From: Carposina sasakii
Taxonomy: Eukaryota > Arthropoda > Insecta > Lepidoptera > Carposinidae
Assembly: GCA_014607495.2 (NCBI GenBank)
Contig: CP053160.1
Span: 248,001 to 312,000, forward strand
Direction: 5' to 3'
Length of the DNA stretch: 64,000 nt
Shown: positions 9,973-23,300 of the stretch, one piece after another
How the letters are laid out: every line of letters starts with the position of its first letter
How positions within the stretch are numbered: the first letter of the stretch is position 1
Program-made: the position numbers and the translations under genes
Notes under the pieces: model-generated
Seen by the model: the letters and a program-made list of their open reading frames with translations, nothing else
Database searches by the model: none
Told to the model about the DNA's origin: nothing

Positions 9973-11937
9973 CATCAAAAACGACAAAACAAAAAGTTGA
10001 GTTATATTTCAATGCTCAATGTATGTAGGTATCCCTGATTTACCTAGATGTGTTTGTTATTTTGTATGGAAATATCCGAGTTTAATATCAGAGTATGCTT
10101 GGACTAACATGTCGGATTTTTCTTAGTAAGGTCATAGTCTGTATGACGTATGTGCGTGTGTCCGTGGAATGCCAGACCAATATCCTTTAGCAAGTTAGCC
10201 TTCTGTACTTGTAAGTACTGAAACTATTCTATGCCAGCAGCGGAAAGAAAATCAGGCAGCCAGGCGAAAAAACACTAGCAACGTGATTTTTTTCATTTGC
10301 AATCAACTTAGTTCATTGACCTCCGGGAAATAGTCCCCCACCTGGATGACCTATTTCCACCCTTCGGTAGCCCTTAATGACGGCGTGTATAGCCACATGT
10401 AAGGGTAGCAACCCTTAGCTGTGCAGCTAAAATCGGCGATAGCTTACCATGATTAGGTACCTATTGGCTTTGCCACCATAATAACATACTAGTGTAGATA
10501 CACGGTAGTACGAGCCACAGATTAATATTATTTTAATCCACCGGGATTTAAATAATATTAATTAATAAATTTAAAGTTGGATTTCGACATATATAAGGTC
10601 CAAAATTAGTGATTATCTTTTGACACGAAACTAGGTAGGTAAAAAGAAACAACTTTCACTATGGGGGACCTACTCCGAAATATTGAAAAAAAAATCAGCT
10701 GTTCCATACATTTCAGTGCAATAATTATTCGAGATTGTATGGAACAGCTGATTTTTTTTTTCAATATTTCGCATTAGTCCCATAGTGAAAGTTGTTTCTT
10801 TTTACCTACCTAGTTTCGTGTCAAAAGATAATCACTAATTTTGGATAGACCTTATATGTGTACAATGTGTACCAGAAGAAATAGGCTTACTTATAAGGAA
10901 ACCTTGTCTCTTTCAAGTAATGCTATTTTTATCTCTTACTGTATCATTCTTAACTCTACTGACAATGACATTACTTCGTAAGCAGATCAATAATAGAATC
11001 TGGATAGAATATCTACTGGGGAAAGTTCTTGCTTGCTTAAACTGGCTTACCTAGACGTGCCTTATCACTGCATTCGACCTGCCATCGCGTGCACTCACAA
11101 AGCCCCACAACAGCACAACTTAATAAGGTTAAAAGCATTCCCGAACCCTTTATGCCATCAAATGCCCCAGTTTGCCTCGTGATTGAGTCAACAGAAGTTA
11201 TGGCCCATTTCGATGAGTGTATTTCCTTGCCTTTGGTACAAAAAAGAAGAAATTACACCTAGATTCTAGATTTATCAATGCGCAAAGAACATTTTTGAAC
11301 TATACTCGTAAAGTAGAAGAAAGCCCCATAGATCTATAGTAGGTACTATGTATAGGTAAATGGTAGGTATTTGTTATAAAAAAACTCTTTACCTACTTAA
11401 ATATTTTTGGGTAAAAACCTTTAAGTAAAAACATTATTTTTGTAGTCCCATATCCCCTAAAAGGGTATTCTCATAATTCATGCTTCGCTTACGTATACCG
11501 CTTCTAAATCCGTGGGGTGATCAAATTCCTCTGCTCTCCGAGGATCCCAAGAGGTCCCATAGCACGCGGCAGATACTAAACGAACAGGTAGGTGATAAAT
11601 CAGGGACCCTCGCCCTCGAGGGAACCCTAAATAATCGCTAAGCAGTACACGTGTAGGTACAGGTGACGTGTCAAATTCAACACTTGCACTAAGAAGCAAG
11701 AAAGTGAATGTAATTTATTGTTGTATGTTACTCCTGTATCTTTTATCCCCACAGATTAGGGTATATTGGAATAAAATACCTAAACAGATACTTACATAAT
11801 TTGAGTGTAATTTTACTTCTTATTTATATTTTAGTAAGTAACTATGTTAGATACTAGCACGATCTTACTTATTAATCTTGTTACAACTTTGTTGTTTTCA
11901 GAGCTACAGCGTGATGTATCGTATAAGTACTTTCTTC
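9973..11937. other. Intergenic DNA with one MITE
   Basis: Apart from the MITE at 10592-10856, this AT-rich stretch shows no supported gene. Short open frames (for example 11478-11699, minus) have no recognisable domain or splice context. Confidence 0.5.
10592..10856. mobile_element. MITE family 3, copy 1, near-perfect palindrome
   Basis: Ends TAAGGTC...GACCTTA. Arms of about 120 bp share ATTAGTGATTATCTTTTGAC, GAAACTAGGTAGGTAAAAAG and AATCAGCTGTTCCATAC. A second copy lies at 33506-33768. Non-coding; class uncertain. Confidence 0.75.
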
Positions 11938-12185
11938 TTCTTCTTCAGCTTATTGCAGTCCACTGCTGGACGTAGGCCTCTCCCAGGGCACGCCACAAGG
12001 CTACTGCCACAGGGGGGTTTGCCCATAGTCACCACGCTGGGCAGGCGGGTTGGTGACCGCAGTGTGATTTTCGGACTATGTTGTCAGTACGGGAGGCGCT
12101 ACTGCCCACCTCCCGGAAATCCTTAATCGCCTCGTACGATACCCACGAGTAGGCAGGGGTGGTACAAACTCTACTCTGCCGGCAC
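11938..12185 (+). repeat. RTE-like LINE tail fragment
   Basis: Begins in a CTT run then CAGTCCACTGCTGGACGTAG and AGGCCTCTCCCAGGG. Related fragments are at 7530-7606 and 31925-32075. Frames over this stretch are closed or lack domains. Confidence 0.5.
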
Positions 12186-12389
12186 CACGCGACTACGCGG
12201 ATAAGTACTTTAGTTACAGCAAAATATACCTAACAAGCAGGTAGCTATGCAAGTTGCTCTATCAAAATATTCAGCATAATACAAAATGCCCGCGGCTAGG
12301 AATTTCTTCCAATCAATTGAACCCTGGGCTGAAAACCTGAATGGAACTGTACGCGGGACCTCGCCGAGTATGGTTTCCATGGTAACGCT

Positions 12390-13139
12390 CTCCCAAGATG
12401 GCGGTCGCTGTAGATTTCCCGCGTTTACTCTGCGGCTTTTCCCGCGCTATCGATCTCGTAGACAGGCAACGTTCCAAAATTTTGCTACAGAGGTTGTACT
12501 CCAGCGAGTTGTGAGGGTAGATTCATATTCCGATATCTATGGTAGGCTTCTTTCTAGTAAATATAACCCTGAAATACTTAATAGTGATTAGTAAAGCAAG
12601 CAAGTAGTCATATAATTTTAATTAGGCCATATACATACACGACTGGACCGACCGACTTAGTTGAGACTCATAAGCGTCAATTTAAAAAATATTGATACAA
12701 TAGACAATCGGAGCCAATAACGTGACCTAAAGTTGCTAATTTATTTGCATCCAAAGTTACCGTAAGTTGATAGAATCACGCAGAAAAGTCCGACGTGTTT
12801 GATACACCGCAATCAAACGCTCCTGAAAAGAAAACTCCTGGCGCATTTAATAACTGAAAGCTCCTGGATATTTTGCGAACACAACCCGAGCCGGCCGGCC
12901 GGAGCTCAAGCCTTGAACCAGTGCGTGTCGAGCCACCGTAGCGACCGCGTGTCACCACCTCCGCACTTCCCGGTTCATCGCACTTGCTACCAACAGCAAT
13001 TTCTATAACGGAACAAATTCATTCACGCGAACGTGTTGTTATATCGATTTATGTATTGCAAATCGTGCTGGTGATTGCTTTGTGGACTGTTTCGATGTGC
13101 TGTTTGAGTGTTGACAAATAATGGGATGCTAAGCAGCCG
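12390..13139 (+). promoter_or_regulatory. Candidate promoter and 5' non-coding exon for the kelch gene
   Basis: A CpG-rich island in otherwise AT-rich DNA. It includes CAAGATGGCGGTCGC near 12395, resembling a YY1-type promoter motif, and ends at a strong donor, AGCAGCCG|GTGAGT at 13139/13140. The next supported plus-strand coding exon starts at 20345 and contains its own in-frame ATG, so an untranslated first exon with a 7 kb intron is plausible. No transcript evidence is available. Confidence 0.35.
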
Positions 13140-13606
13140 GTGAGTGATTGCTGGTTCTCGTGGTGACTCCCCACGTCTCGTGGTCCCCGCGGCGCGTGCC
13201 GAGGTTTGCTTACAGATGCCCAATCATCTTCGTATTGGGGATCTTTGATTTGTCTAATTTGTTATGATTTATTTAATTGTGTGTCAAATATTGCTATCAG
13301 ATTATTAGTGTGTTCATACAGGGGTGCCTGAGATCTGTTTGTCAGTAGGTAAATAAATATAATTAAATGAAAGCAGTGTTAAAACTACGATTTTGTTATT
13401 ACGTTATTACTATCTAAAATTCTAGTGTTTACTAAAACATGAAGAACGTTTAGTAGATAGGGTTGAATTTATTGGTTTAGCTACTCACTCTACATTTTTT
13501 AAGTTATGATTTTAGCTACTTAATTTATTACACATTAAAGAATTTAATATACGTTTTTGATATTATTAAAAAAGGCTTAAATCTGCGGGTTAAGTACCTA
13601 AACACT

Positions 13607-13873
13607 ATACAGGATGTAACAAAAAGGGTATGTTAAGCGAAAAGCTATGTAAATAGCCCACTGTAGAGAACCTATCCACAAAATTTTGAGACCCGAAATC
13701 ACATGTTTATTTTTCCCGATAGTACGGAGAATTTTTAAATATCTCAGGAATTTTCATACAATCTTGAAAAATAAAAATGTGATTTCGAGTCTCAAATTTT
13801 GGAAATAGGTTCTCTATAGTGGGCTATTTACATAGCTTTTTGCTTAACATACCCTTTCTGTTACATCCTGTAT
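13607..13873. mobile_element. MITE family 4, copy 1
   Basis: Termini TATACAGGATGTAACAAAAA and the inverse at the right end. Arms share GGGTATGTTAAGC, AGCTATGTAAATAG and GAAATCACAT; arm length is about 110 bp. A copy with the same ends is at 14586-14816. Confidence 0.75.
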
Positions 13874-14585
13874 ACTCTCACTATTTGGCGCCCAACCTGG
13901 GACCAATATGTAGGTGCTCTAACGTTGTTTCAGTATCCATAAAATTCAATATTTCAGAAACGACTTTAACACATGGCTTTAGGAGCGGGGGAGCAAAATA
14001 CGTCAGTTACGCATGACTGGTGCGGCGATAACAGCGAGGGTGGCTCACGTTGCTACCCCTAGCGTACGTAACCGGGGTAGGTACTTACGAGCACAAGCTT
14101 AAGTTTTGTTTATGACAGGTTTATGGGCAAACAACAGTTTCCTTCTTATCCTGGGTTCTATACAATATAGACGTATTTAGTTATAAAAAAAAATTAGGTA
14201 GGTATCTAACAAAAACCGTAGTACTTTGCTAAAATCAAAACCTCCATCATCAAAAGTAAAAATATGTGCTTGATTACTCTTACCAAAAAGATATAATATA
14301 AGAATAAACTCGTAAAATAGTTCTTACGTCATGTGAACTACTTAGTATTCAGTGACCAGTATGTTCTCACAGTCAGATATAAAAAAAACAGCAAGCAATA
14401 CGTGCTCTTGCACAATTTTAAACCGCTATGGTCCAGGTATACTATAGGTATATTATACTAAAGAATACTTGGTAGTCAGTCAATTTATTCCCAAATTTAA
14501 TGTTTTGAAGATATGGTGATCATAAAAGTAAACAGTTTATCCTGGGTGGTAAGTTCTAACAATACCTAGTAATACCTCTATGTTA

Positions 14586-14816
14586 TACAGGGTGTAACAG
14601 AAAGGGTATGTTAAGCTAAAAGCTATGTAAATAGTCCACTGTAGAGAACCTATTTCCAAAATTTGAGACTCGAAATCACATGTTTAGGAATACTCCATAC
14701 TATTTGAAAAAATAAACTTGTGATTTCGAGTCTGAAATTTTATAGGTAAGTTCCTTTTAGTGGTCTATGTACTAAACTTTTCGCTTAACATACCCCTTTT
14801 GGCACACCCTGTATAG
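14586..14816. mobile_element. MITE family 4, copy 2
   Basis: Termini TATACAGGGTGTAACAGAAA and the inverse near 14797-14816. The body matches copy 1 with internal deletions, and the arms have diverged more. Confidence 0.7.
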
Positions 14817-15361
14817 GTAGATAGATGGATGAACATGTTGTGTCACATAATAGGTAGAACTTTAAATTATTTAGATTATACCTCATGTGCCCAGTGTGAT
14901 CGTTACTCTATGACTTTCTTTATGTTTTGATGGCGATTCCAATTGTGCGTAGGTACATTGACTTATGTTTAATAAAACGAATAAATAAGGTACAAACAAG
15001 CACAGCCTATCTACTTAAAGGTACCAACTAGGTAGGTACACCAAAATAAAACACACAAGCTGCTTTTCCTTGTACATCAATTACACTTCTTTCCTAACCG
15101 TCTTTCCTAAACTGATGGCTTCCCAATGAGTTCCGATTTAGGGGGCAAGACGTGGGCAAGATTAATGATCCTCCCCCCCTCCCCCACACGTTAGACCTCA
15201 GGCGAGCGGAACCGAGCACAGATAATGAAACTAGGACATTTCTTATAGCAGACGAGATGGCGGGACTTGGCAGAGAAATGCTATTTGCGTCCTCTCCATG
15301 GACACGGAGCAAGAAAAACAAGAAAAGTAGAGAAGGTCCTAGTTTTATTTTTTACGAGGTT

Positions 15362-15742
15362 ATACAGGATGATTTTTGGTCGTCAACGTTCCCGAAAACT
15401 ACGGAATCTCCTCATCATCATGATAATTTTTCTCCATGGAAGCATACCTGGAAGTGTCTGGTTTCCAAAATATTAGGGTCCAAAGTTGAGTAAATAGACT
15501 GCGTTTTTCTGCATAAATGCACATAGACGCGCGTAGCAAGATTTTTTCACGAGATATAATTAATATTTGTCTATAATAAACTAGTATAAACACTAGACAC
15601 TATAAATTTCGCCCGATCAGGTTATTTAAAAATAAAAAAATAAAAAAAAATTCCCGCGTTTTCTTTGGCATAAACTTACTTTATTTGATGTATAGAGAAC
15701 GTACCCTCCGTTAATGGTGGCCACAAAAAAAACATCCTGTAT
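15362..15742. mobile_element. MITE family 5, copy 1, complete
   Basis: Starts TATACAGGATG and ends CATCCTGTATA. The body contains GGTTTCCAAAATATTAGGGT and CTGCGTTTTTCTGCATAAAT. The inverted copy at 30596-31188 matches along its length but is interrupted by a SINE. Confidence 0.7.
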
Positions 15743-16939
15743 AACCTCCTTAGCTACCTATACCTACTTACCTAACACTATCGAATGTCATCTCGTTTCC
15801 TATTTACAGTTCTCTAATACATGAACCAGTTTGCTTAATTGACCTAATTCTCAACGCTTACAAATCCAATCAAATAGTAAAACATTAAAAGCAGATCCTT
15901 CCATTACATATTGAACCATTAACGCCCTAACTTGTCGACATGACAAACAGACAGACAGACAGACAGTGTTGCACAACTGAGGGCTGCACTACCTGCTGAG
16001 GTCGTTCACCCTCCCGAGGGGACAACAACCCCCAAACACTCCAACTTATAACTTAATATTCAAGTAACAAGGTCTCTATTTCATAATCGAGTGACCAAAC
16101 CTAGCCGGCGGATATCCGTTGAAATTAAAGTGCGATAGTCAAAATGAGCTTTATTTTTAATGCTTTTACCGCCGATTTCAAATGTAATAAAGCTTCGTTC
16201 TAATGGTTTTCGAATATTACGGACAAGGAAATGAAAAAGTGAATAAAGAAAGCGGTTTTTTCTTTTCACGGAAAAGGAAAGTATTGATTTTATAGTTTCA
16301 ATAGAGACAGTTAATTAAGTTAATATTAACCTGAACCATATTTTAAACAATAAATTATATAATAGCTTTTCTAATAACCAAGCCACATTCCTTTTGCAAA
16401 TATAGGCATTCTGATGATTTAATTAAAATACAATTCAGTCTCCAGTTAGGTACCTACTGGTATATACCAATCAACATCCATTGATCAATAGTCGATCCCC
16501 CACAATACGCTAGCAAATTGAACCAGCTTCACAATACAACAACTATAGGTAACTAACAGTTGCGAACAATCGACGGCTAAATCCAATTTGCTCTGTCTCC
16601 CTCACAGCACCTCTGATCCCCTCCCGTGTTCCCAATTTAAATAACATGTCCCTTTCGCCAACTGCAATTTTTTAATGCAAATACAGAGACACCGGTGCAA
16701 ATGTGGCTACAGAAGGGAAGCTTTTTGGTCTGCCTCATGATTCTTTTAAGAGACCCTCAAGTGTTAACTGTTAACGAATTTTCGTTATCATGTATTTGCA
16801 TTTGCTGTTTATAAAAACATCAGTGACTTGATGGATGACACCGAAAAAACTAATTTTATTCCCGAGGTCTACACTTTGATAGACATAGCTTGTCTTTCCA
16901 CCTGACTTAGGAAAGTATGTATTGTAGTTTCATATAAGT

Positions 16940-17270
16940 TTCATCATCATCATTTACAGCCCTGAGAAGTCCACTGTTGGACATAGGCCTTCCCCTTCGA
17001 GCTATGTGCCCTGCCCATTGCCACTTCAGTTCAGCTTGCTGGACCGTTGAGCTATGTCGGTGATCTTTGTACGTCTGCGGATCTCCTCATTTCTGATTCG
17101 ATCACGCAGAGAGATCCCAAGCATAGCTCTCTCCATCGCTCGCTGTGCGATCCTGAGCTTTTTTATGAGGCACATAGTTAGAGACCACGTCTCGGCACCG
17201 TAGGTCATCACCGGCAGCACGCACTGGTTGAATACCTTCGTCTTTAAGGACTGGGGTATCATATCTTATC
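16940..17270 (-). pseudogene. RTE-type LINE, 3' end of reverse-transcriptase ORF
   Basis: Minus-strand frame 17026-17262 reads NQCVLPVMTYGAETWSLT and later RAMLGISLRDRIRNEEIRRR, the conserved C-terminal segment of RTE endonuclease/reverse-transcriptase proteins. Only this end is present, a 5'-truncated insertion. The tail shows the CCACTGTTGGACATAGGCCT signature and a CATCAT run. Confidence 0.8.
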
Positions 17271-18639
17271 ATATAAGTTTACTCCTCCTTTATAAATGAA
17301 GAAAAAGTTCCTTTTCCTAAACCTAGATCTATATTGAAGTCCTTATAGACTACGAGGTCAACCGCATTGACCTGAAGGATTACGTAAAAGAAGGGTTTTC
17401 GATGTATTAAGTCCAGAAGATTCTCTTTTACGTAATGCATCGCGCAGTAGGTACCTACCTACCTTTAACTTATAATATTTTGTATACTATTGTAATGACT
17501 ATTTGATGACAAATTATAAGTGGTAACTATAAACCTAGACTACCTTACCTGCCCATAAATACCATACCCCATCTACTGAATACCTAGTTTACAGCTAGAC
17601 GACCCATAATCATGAATGCTTTAGAGCCTGTAGTCTCTCAATTAACCCTTAAAGGCACTCCAGGCGAGCGCTCGGCCGGCGGATAACAGCCCCCACCGCC
17701 TCCTCCCTCCCTAAACAACCCCCGGGATAATGCAGCCTGCACCCGATGAATACAGATGCTGGGATATCTGGAGATTTTTAGATAAAAGGAAGCTGGAATA
17801 TTTGCGTATTTATGTCCAGGAATATTCTTTCCTATTTGGCTGGTGATATTAAAATCTTTCTTTCGTAAACATGTATAGGTACCTTACTAAAAGGGTCACG
17901 TTTAACGTGTTCTATCAAAACTGGCCACAGATTCAATACACAATACGCGCAAGTTTTGGAAGCTTTTGAAAGTTAGCTTCGACGGGAGATTTCATAACTC
18001 TCTCCAACAGTGGGAGGTTCCTTATGTAACCTTTGAGTAAAATGTTGCAATATTACATGAACTCATGATGACATTAACATACACGATATAAAGTCAAATT
18101 GTTCCGGCCCCATACTAATCAATTATCTATTTATTTATCCTACTCGAGTAACCTAAACATATTATACACGATACCTATCTAAGACTACCAGTATAGGTAT
18201 GGTACATAAACAAACAGTCCGATCCAGTCAGTATAAAAATAAATAAATATACGAAATCGAATAGAATACTCGGTTTTGCGTGAATAAAAAAGCTTTCTCC
18301 GCATAAAGCTCATCGCACTATACTTAAATGATGAACAGGATAGATCTTGAATCTAGATTAAACAAGCACTTCAGGTTTAGTTGACCTCGAACCGCAACCT
18401 CCCCTTGTTTTTGCCGGGGGATAGTCTGAGGGTAAACAAAGGGTTGCGAGACAGGGGACACTCATTACGCGGTTAACAATCACTAAATATTTGATGAGGA
18501 AGTTCCATTTGTGGGTGTATTCAGTCCACTGTGCAGTGACGCGGGAAAAGTGACCTGTCATTCACAAATTGGTTTAGAATAGGTTCGCATAAATAGATAT
18601 TCACAAATAAAAAATGCTCTGTTTTGAATGACTGAGAAT

Positions 18640-18790
18640 CAACTTACAGTTTGAGACCTGAAACTTGGGCGGTTTTTTAGTCTGACGTAGACATCTGATA
18701 AGAATTTTTTTCGAAATTCCCTTTGGAAACGGATATTAGCGGGATTTCTAAGGATTACGCGGACGAAGTCGCGGGCGTCCACTAATAGTA
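18640..18790 (-). repeat. Dispersed repeat family 2, copy
   Basis: Contains GAGACCTGAAACTTGGGCGG, GACGTAGACATCTGATAAGA and the end GGACGAAGTCGCGGGCGTCC followed by ACTAATAG. Non-coding. Confidence 0.5.
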
Positions 18791-19276
18791 GGTATAGGTG
18801 TATGAAAAAAGCTTTGTATAAGCACAGAATATAGCGAGATTTGGCAAAATTAAAGTTTTCTTGGAGCTCGCTCATACTGTTTATGGGATCGTGGCCGCCA
18901 AAGCGTCGCGTCGCAGCGTCGACGTTGATTCCTAATGAAAAACTATCACCAATATCAGCCTGTATAATTATTTTGGTATATTTCCTTCCCTCCTTATTTT
19001 GGAGGATTGAAAACTAGAAATACCCTTTTCTCACTGCTTTACAAATTATTAGTCCTGGATAAAATATTAGTCTACAGCTATTGAACATTAGAGAAACTTT
19101 GTAGTATCAATTTGAATGTACCTACCTCTTTTTCAATCTGGGAGAGTGAGTTTAGAATTTTGGTATATAACCTTATTACTTTAATTTCCAATAAGTTAAA
19201 AGTTTCCTACAGTGGGCGACTCTACCTATTGGAATCTGTAATCTATTTGATAACTCCAGTCGTAATCCAATTTCCA

Positions 19277-19346
19277 AAAAAAGGAGAACCTTAACGCAGT
19301 AAGTATATGGTGGTATATACTTACAGCATTAAGGTTCTCCTTTTTT
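19277..19346. other. Strong hairpin
   Basis: AAAAAAGGAGAACCTTAA pairs with TTAAGGTTCTCCTTTTTT over 18 bp. After a short mismatch GTAAGTATA pairs with TATACTTAC, leaving a loop of about 5 bases. It could be a tiny palindromic transposon or a pre-miRNA-like fold. No neighbouring copy was seen. Confidence 0.6.
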
Positions 19347-20344
19347 ATTTTTTTACTTTACTTTACTACCTCTATGGAAAAAGTACAGTACATGTACTAC
19401 AGGACATGACTATCATTCCTGATGTCTGCGGTATAATATAAAAACTCCCATGAAAGTTCATAGGTTATACAGCTATCATACCTTACATTTACTCGCAGGT
19501 AGGTACTCTTTATAATTTTGGGGACAAATACATAACATGAGGCACTAAATTAACAGATTAAGATTCATTTATTGCATGTCACAGGTTAAATAGATATAAC
19601 ATAAATATAGTAGGTACAACTTATTATACGAGCACATGTCTCATTAACGACCTCACCCTACATCAAACAAAACGCATTTCTTTTCGTTTAACCAACATTT
19701 ACATGATGTAAACGATAACCTCCTTAATACTACCCTCTCGAAGGGGCACAAATTCTCAATAAGCAATACTTATGACAGTGCAGTCGTAGGGGTTGCAATG
19801 CGCCTTGGGGGACCACGGGCATTTCATTTTCCCTCGTGAGGAGAAGTTGCTGATTTTATGTGAAGGGAGAGGTGCGGGGATTCCCCTGATGGCGAATGTC
19901 TTTGAAGTCAAGGGCTGCGAGGGGCGCATGTTGTTGTAAATAATGTCTACATGCTATAGATTTCGATGAAATTTTATTCAAACAATATATTTTGGGGATG
20001 AAGGGATGTACGAAATACTATTTGTAATTTGTGGAGATCTTGTCATAAATATGGAAAGCTTGAGTTATAAAGTATCCTGACATACCTAACTTCTATAAAT
20101 CCGCAAGCGTGTTCTTCTCTTACGGCTTCACTTTATTCGGCCTAAAAAATTAGGCAGTAAACATGAATACCCATGTGAAAAATTAAAACGTTGGCTTTGA
20201 GTCTCACAATGTTGTTTTGGACTGGGGCAAGCCTTGGCAGGCCAAGGGATACAATTATTCGCAAGGTATAATGTAGGTAATTTATGTACCCAATCACAGT
20301 CAAAAGTAGGTAAACCAACTAAATAGAACAATTATCAATTCCAG

Positions 20345-23300
20345 ATGAGATGACGTGGACGTGCGTGGACGGCGGCGCGTGCGGCGCGAGCCCGTGCGCA
20401 CGCGGCAAGCACTCCGCCACGCTGCTGGATGGATACGTGTACGTGCTGGGAGGCAGGGGCGCGGGGGGAGCCGTGCCTTTGAGGGACTTCTGGAGGTATT
20501 GTCTTGGTGAGTAGACTGTTGGCAGCATTTTGCTAAGTACGTTGTAAATTTCTAGCTAGGTTATTCGTCCAGGGGAATTACTATCACCAAATCAAAGTAA
20601 GTCATCTCATATTAGTCGGTGATTTTCTTGAGGCATTTTCAAGTTTATAATAAGATCCAAAGAAAGGGTGTAAGATCTATGAGAACAAACAATTTGGTAA
20701 ATAGTCTTAATTCGAAGAAAGCAGGGTTCCCACAGAATAACTTTCATTATATGCGAATCAATCAGAAAAATCCTCTGTCTTCAAATATACCGACATTATT
20801 TATATGTAGGTACCTACTTATTTGGCGGAAAGATGTACCTATTTTATTTGGTTACCTAGGCAGCTAAATACGATCGTAAACTGTCGCAAATATCGCTTGA
20901 ATTGATTCCCTACGACTGAGCAATCCAATAAACGTTTTACTACCCTAACACGTGACCTCTATCCGTTCGCCCACGCTGATTCATCTTTATCTACGTTTAT
21001 ACAGTGGCAGAGATAATTATTATTTAGGTCATAGGATCCAAACTCACTCAGCTCCCATTAACACCGCTTAATCAATTAATGTTTTTATCATATATATATA
21101 TTCCATACGCACAATCATATAACGTAACGAGGAAGCCATAAACGTCTAACTATAATGGGTATAATAATTATGTTCGTTAATTGAGTTATATTCTCGATCT
21201 TTATGTGGTAACTGGCATACTCGCGACATGGGGCACTGGGCAATGCTTCTATAGAATAGAAAGTAAGTAGTATTAATAAGTACTTAGATATAAGTGGTGG
21301 GGGACGAGGGTCACGCATAAACCACCCAGGGATTATGTGACCCTTCATTAAAATTGTAAAAAAAACCTATATTATATAATAAATAAATTTAAAAATATAT
21401 ATATATATATATATATATATAATAGGTACAATATGACTTCACAAGATAAATACTAGCTACACTAGGAAGGAGGTATGCCATGAAAAATTTGCATCGGGAG
21501 GGGTGCCGGCAGTCCATTAGAATTGAACGTTATTACTCAGCAGGAATTTCGTCTACCTAAAGATTCCTAGATATTAGATCTCAAGCGAGATACCTTTTGG
21601 AACATTTTACTTGCCACATTGGCGGTTTTTGAATCAACCCTCTTTAGGAACCAACGCTTTACACTATTTCCATTTCAAAGCTGAAACATTTCCATTTGCA
21701 GAATCAACAGAGTCTGAAACCGCGTCATTACGCCTCCGCTATCAGCTAAAGGGCACTCCACACCGACGTGTCGGAAGCGCTTTCTTTGCATATTCCTCGC
21801 CAGCTCGATCCGAAGTGGCCCTAATTAGGTCGAGTGCCGTTTATCTGCTCGAAGGGTTGAGTTTACTCTTCGTTTCAGTTGTGAAGTCCTCAGACACAGG
21901 CGCTAGGGTCGTTGTAACTAATACAGTTACATGAAATTTATTTAGTTTCTATGAATATCCGCAGGTCTCAGGAAAATGTTTGACGCTATTGTACTGATAA
22001 CTTGTTAAAGTAGCTTTAACTTTCTGAATTCTAGATTGAGTGAGTACGTGCCTTTATTACTTTCGCAGTAGACTGGCAGTGTTCTCAGAAGATGTCATCT
22101 TTCTTTAAATTGGTATTGCGAAAAAGGAATGAGACGCCTGTATTGCATGCAGTGTGGATATAACGACATTTTAGGTAGCCATGTAATAACTAATAGCTAG
22201 CGTCTATAGGCTGAATATAATGTATCCATTAAAAGACTACATTACAGGTAGTACGTTAGCCAGCTCTGCAAGGCTACTCTTGATGAGAGAGTGGTTGGTT
22301 TTCATACACCGGTCACCATAATAAAATAGATCGTTATACATGAAATAGATTCTATTATTGCTATGACCAATTTTGAGGTTTACGTTATTCCGACATGTCA
22401 CCTTCAATTCCAGCGTCAGGAATATGGCAGCGGCTCGAGTGCCGCGGGGAGGCGCCCCCGTCGTTACAGGAACACACCGCCACCGCACACGGCTCCAAGA
22501 TATACGTGTTTGGTGGAGAGGCCGGCTCCATATCGAATGAGACGCCGCTCTGGATATACGATACTGAAGTAAGTTCTCACTAAGTATACGGGGCAGTAAG
22601 TTGCAAATAGCAATATGGCTGAAAGCTTTTAAAAACCCTGATCGCGAGGTTAATATATAGTTAAGCGCTATTAACACCTTAGCACTGTAATAGCCTGGAA
22701 ATTAGTAAAAATAAGTAGGTATACATATATACATACATATAATTACGCCTTTATCCCTTACGGAGTAGGCAGAGCACCAAGGGCCGATAGAACTACATGG
22801 TGCCACTTCTGACCAATTTTGAGGGTATAGTTGAGATGTACAAGTTCGGTTAGAGTGACAGGTGGTCAGCCCATCGCCTACAAAACACCAAGACCCTCTT
22901 GTCCCCTCTACTGACTTGTACAGTATGCCCGGGAAGAGAAACAGCTGTAATATTATAAGTTTTTTTTCACCTCCAGAGCAGCATAGAATAATACTAATAT
23001 TTATAAATAAATAAATATAATAAATAAAAAATGCCGAGTCTTTATGCAAATTTTATGAGGGCTCTGCTAACTTTGACCCATTTAATATTAGATACCTCCT
23101 GCTGAGCAAGGATCTCGTTGTGCCCGCTTTCGGCCATAAGCTGCACGTTATTACCGTAACAATAGAAAATTTGGGTGTTCATAAACAACCTATACAGTAT
23201 CTACATAGTTCGCGTGCTTGTTTTAAAACATCTAGCTTGCTTGGGTAGGTAGTTCAATTTTTCAATTCAGCTCGCTAATACGTAGGTATTTTAATTATTC

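Larger units (their letters stand above)
13140..20344 (+). other. Probable kelch intron 1 or intergenic DNA, rich in repeats
   Basis: Contains MITEs at 13607-13873, 14586-14816 and 15362-15742, an RTE fragment at 16940-17270, a repeat at 18640-18790 and a hairpin at 19277-19346. A GACA microsatellite lies at about 15946-15966. No spliced coding exon could be supported. The open frames at 15094-15593 overlap the MITE and lack domains. Confidence 0.5.

Noticed and set aside
12286..12591. 101-codon frame as a gene
   Set aside because: No domain, no splice partner and odd composition; it overlaps a CpG-rich area better explained as promoter.
15094..15593. Overlapping frames on both strands
   Set aside because: Partly inside the family 5 MITE; no recognisable protein.
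22237..22677. 146-codon minus-strand frame
   Set aside because: Shadow of the kelch exon at 22414-22568, which fits splice phase and kelch motifs.
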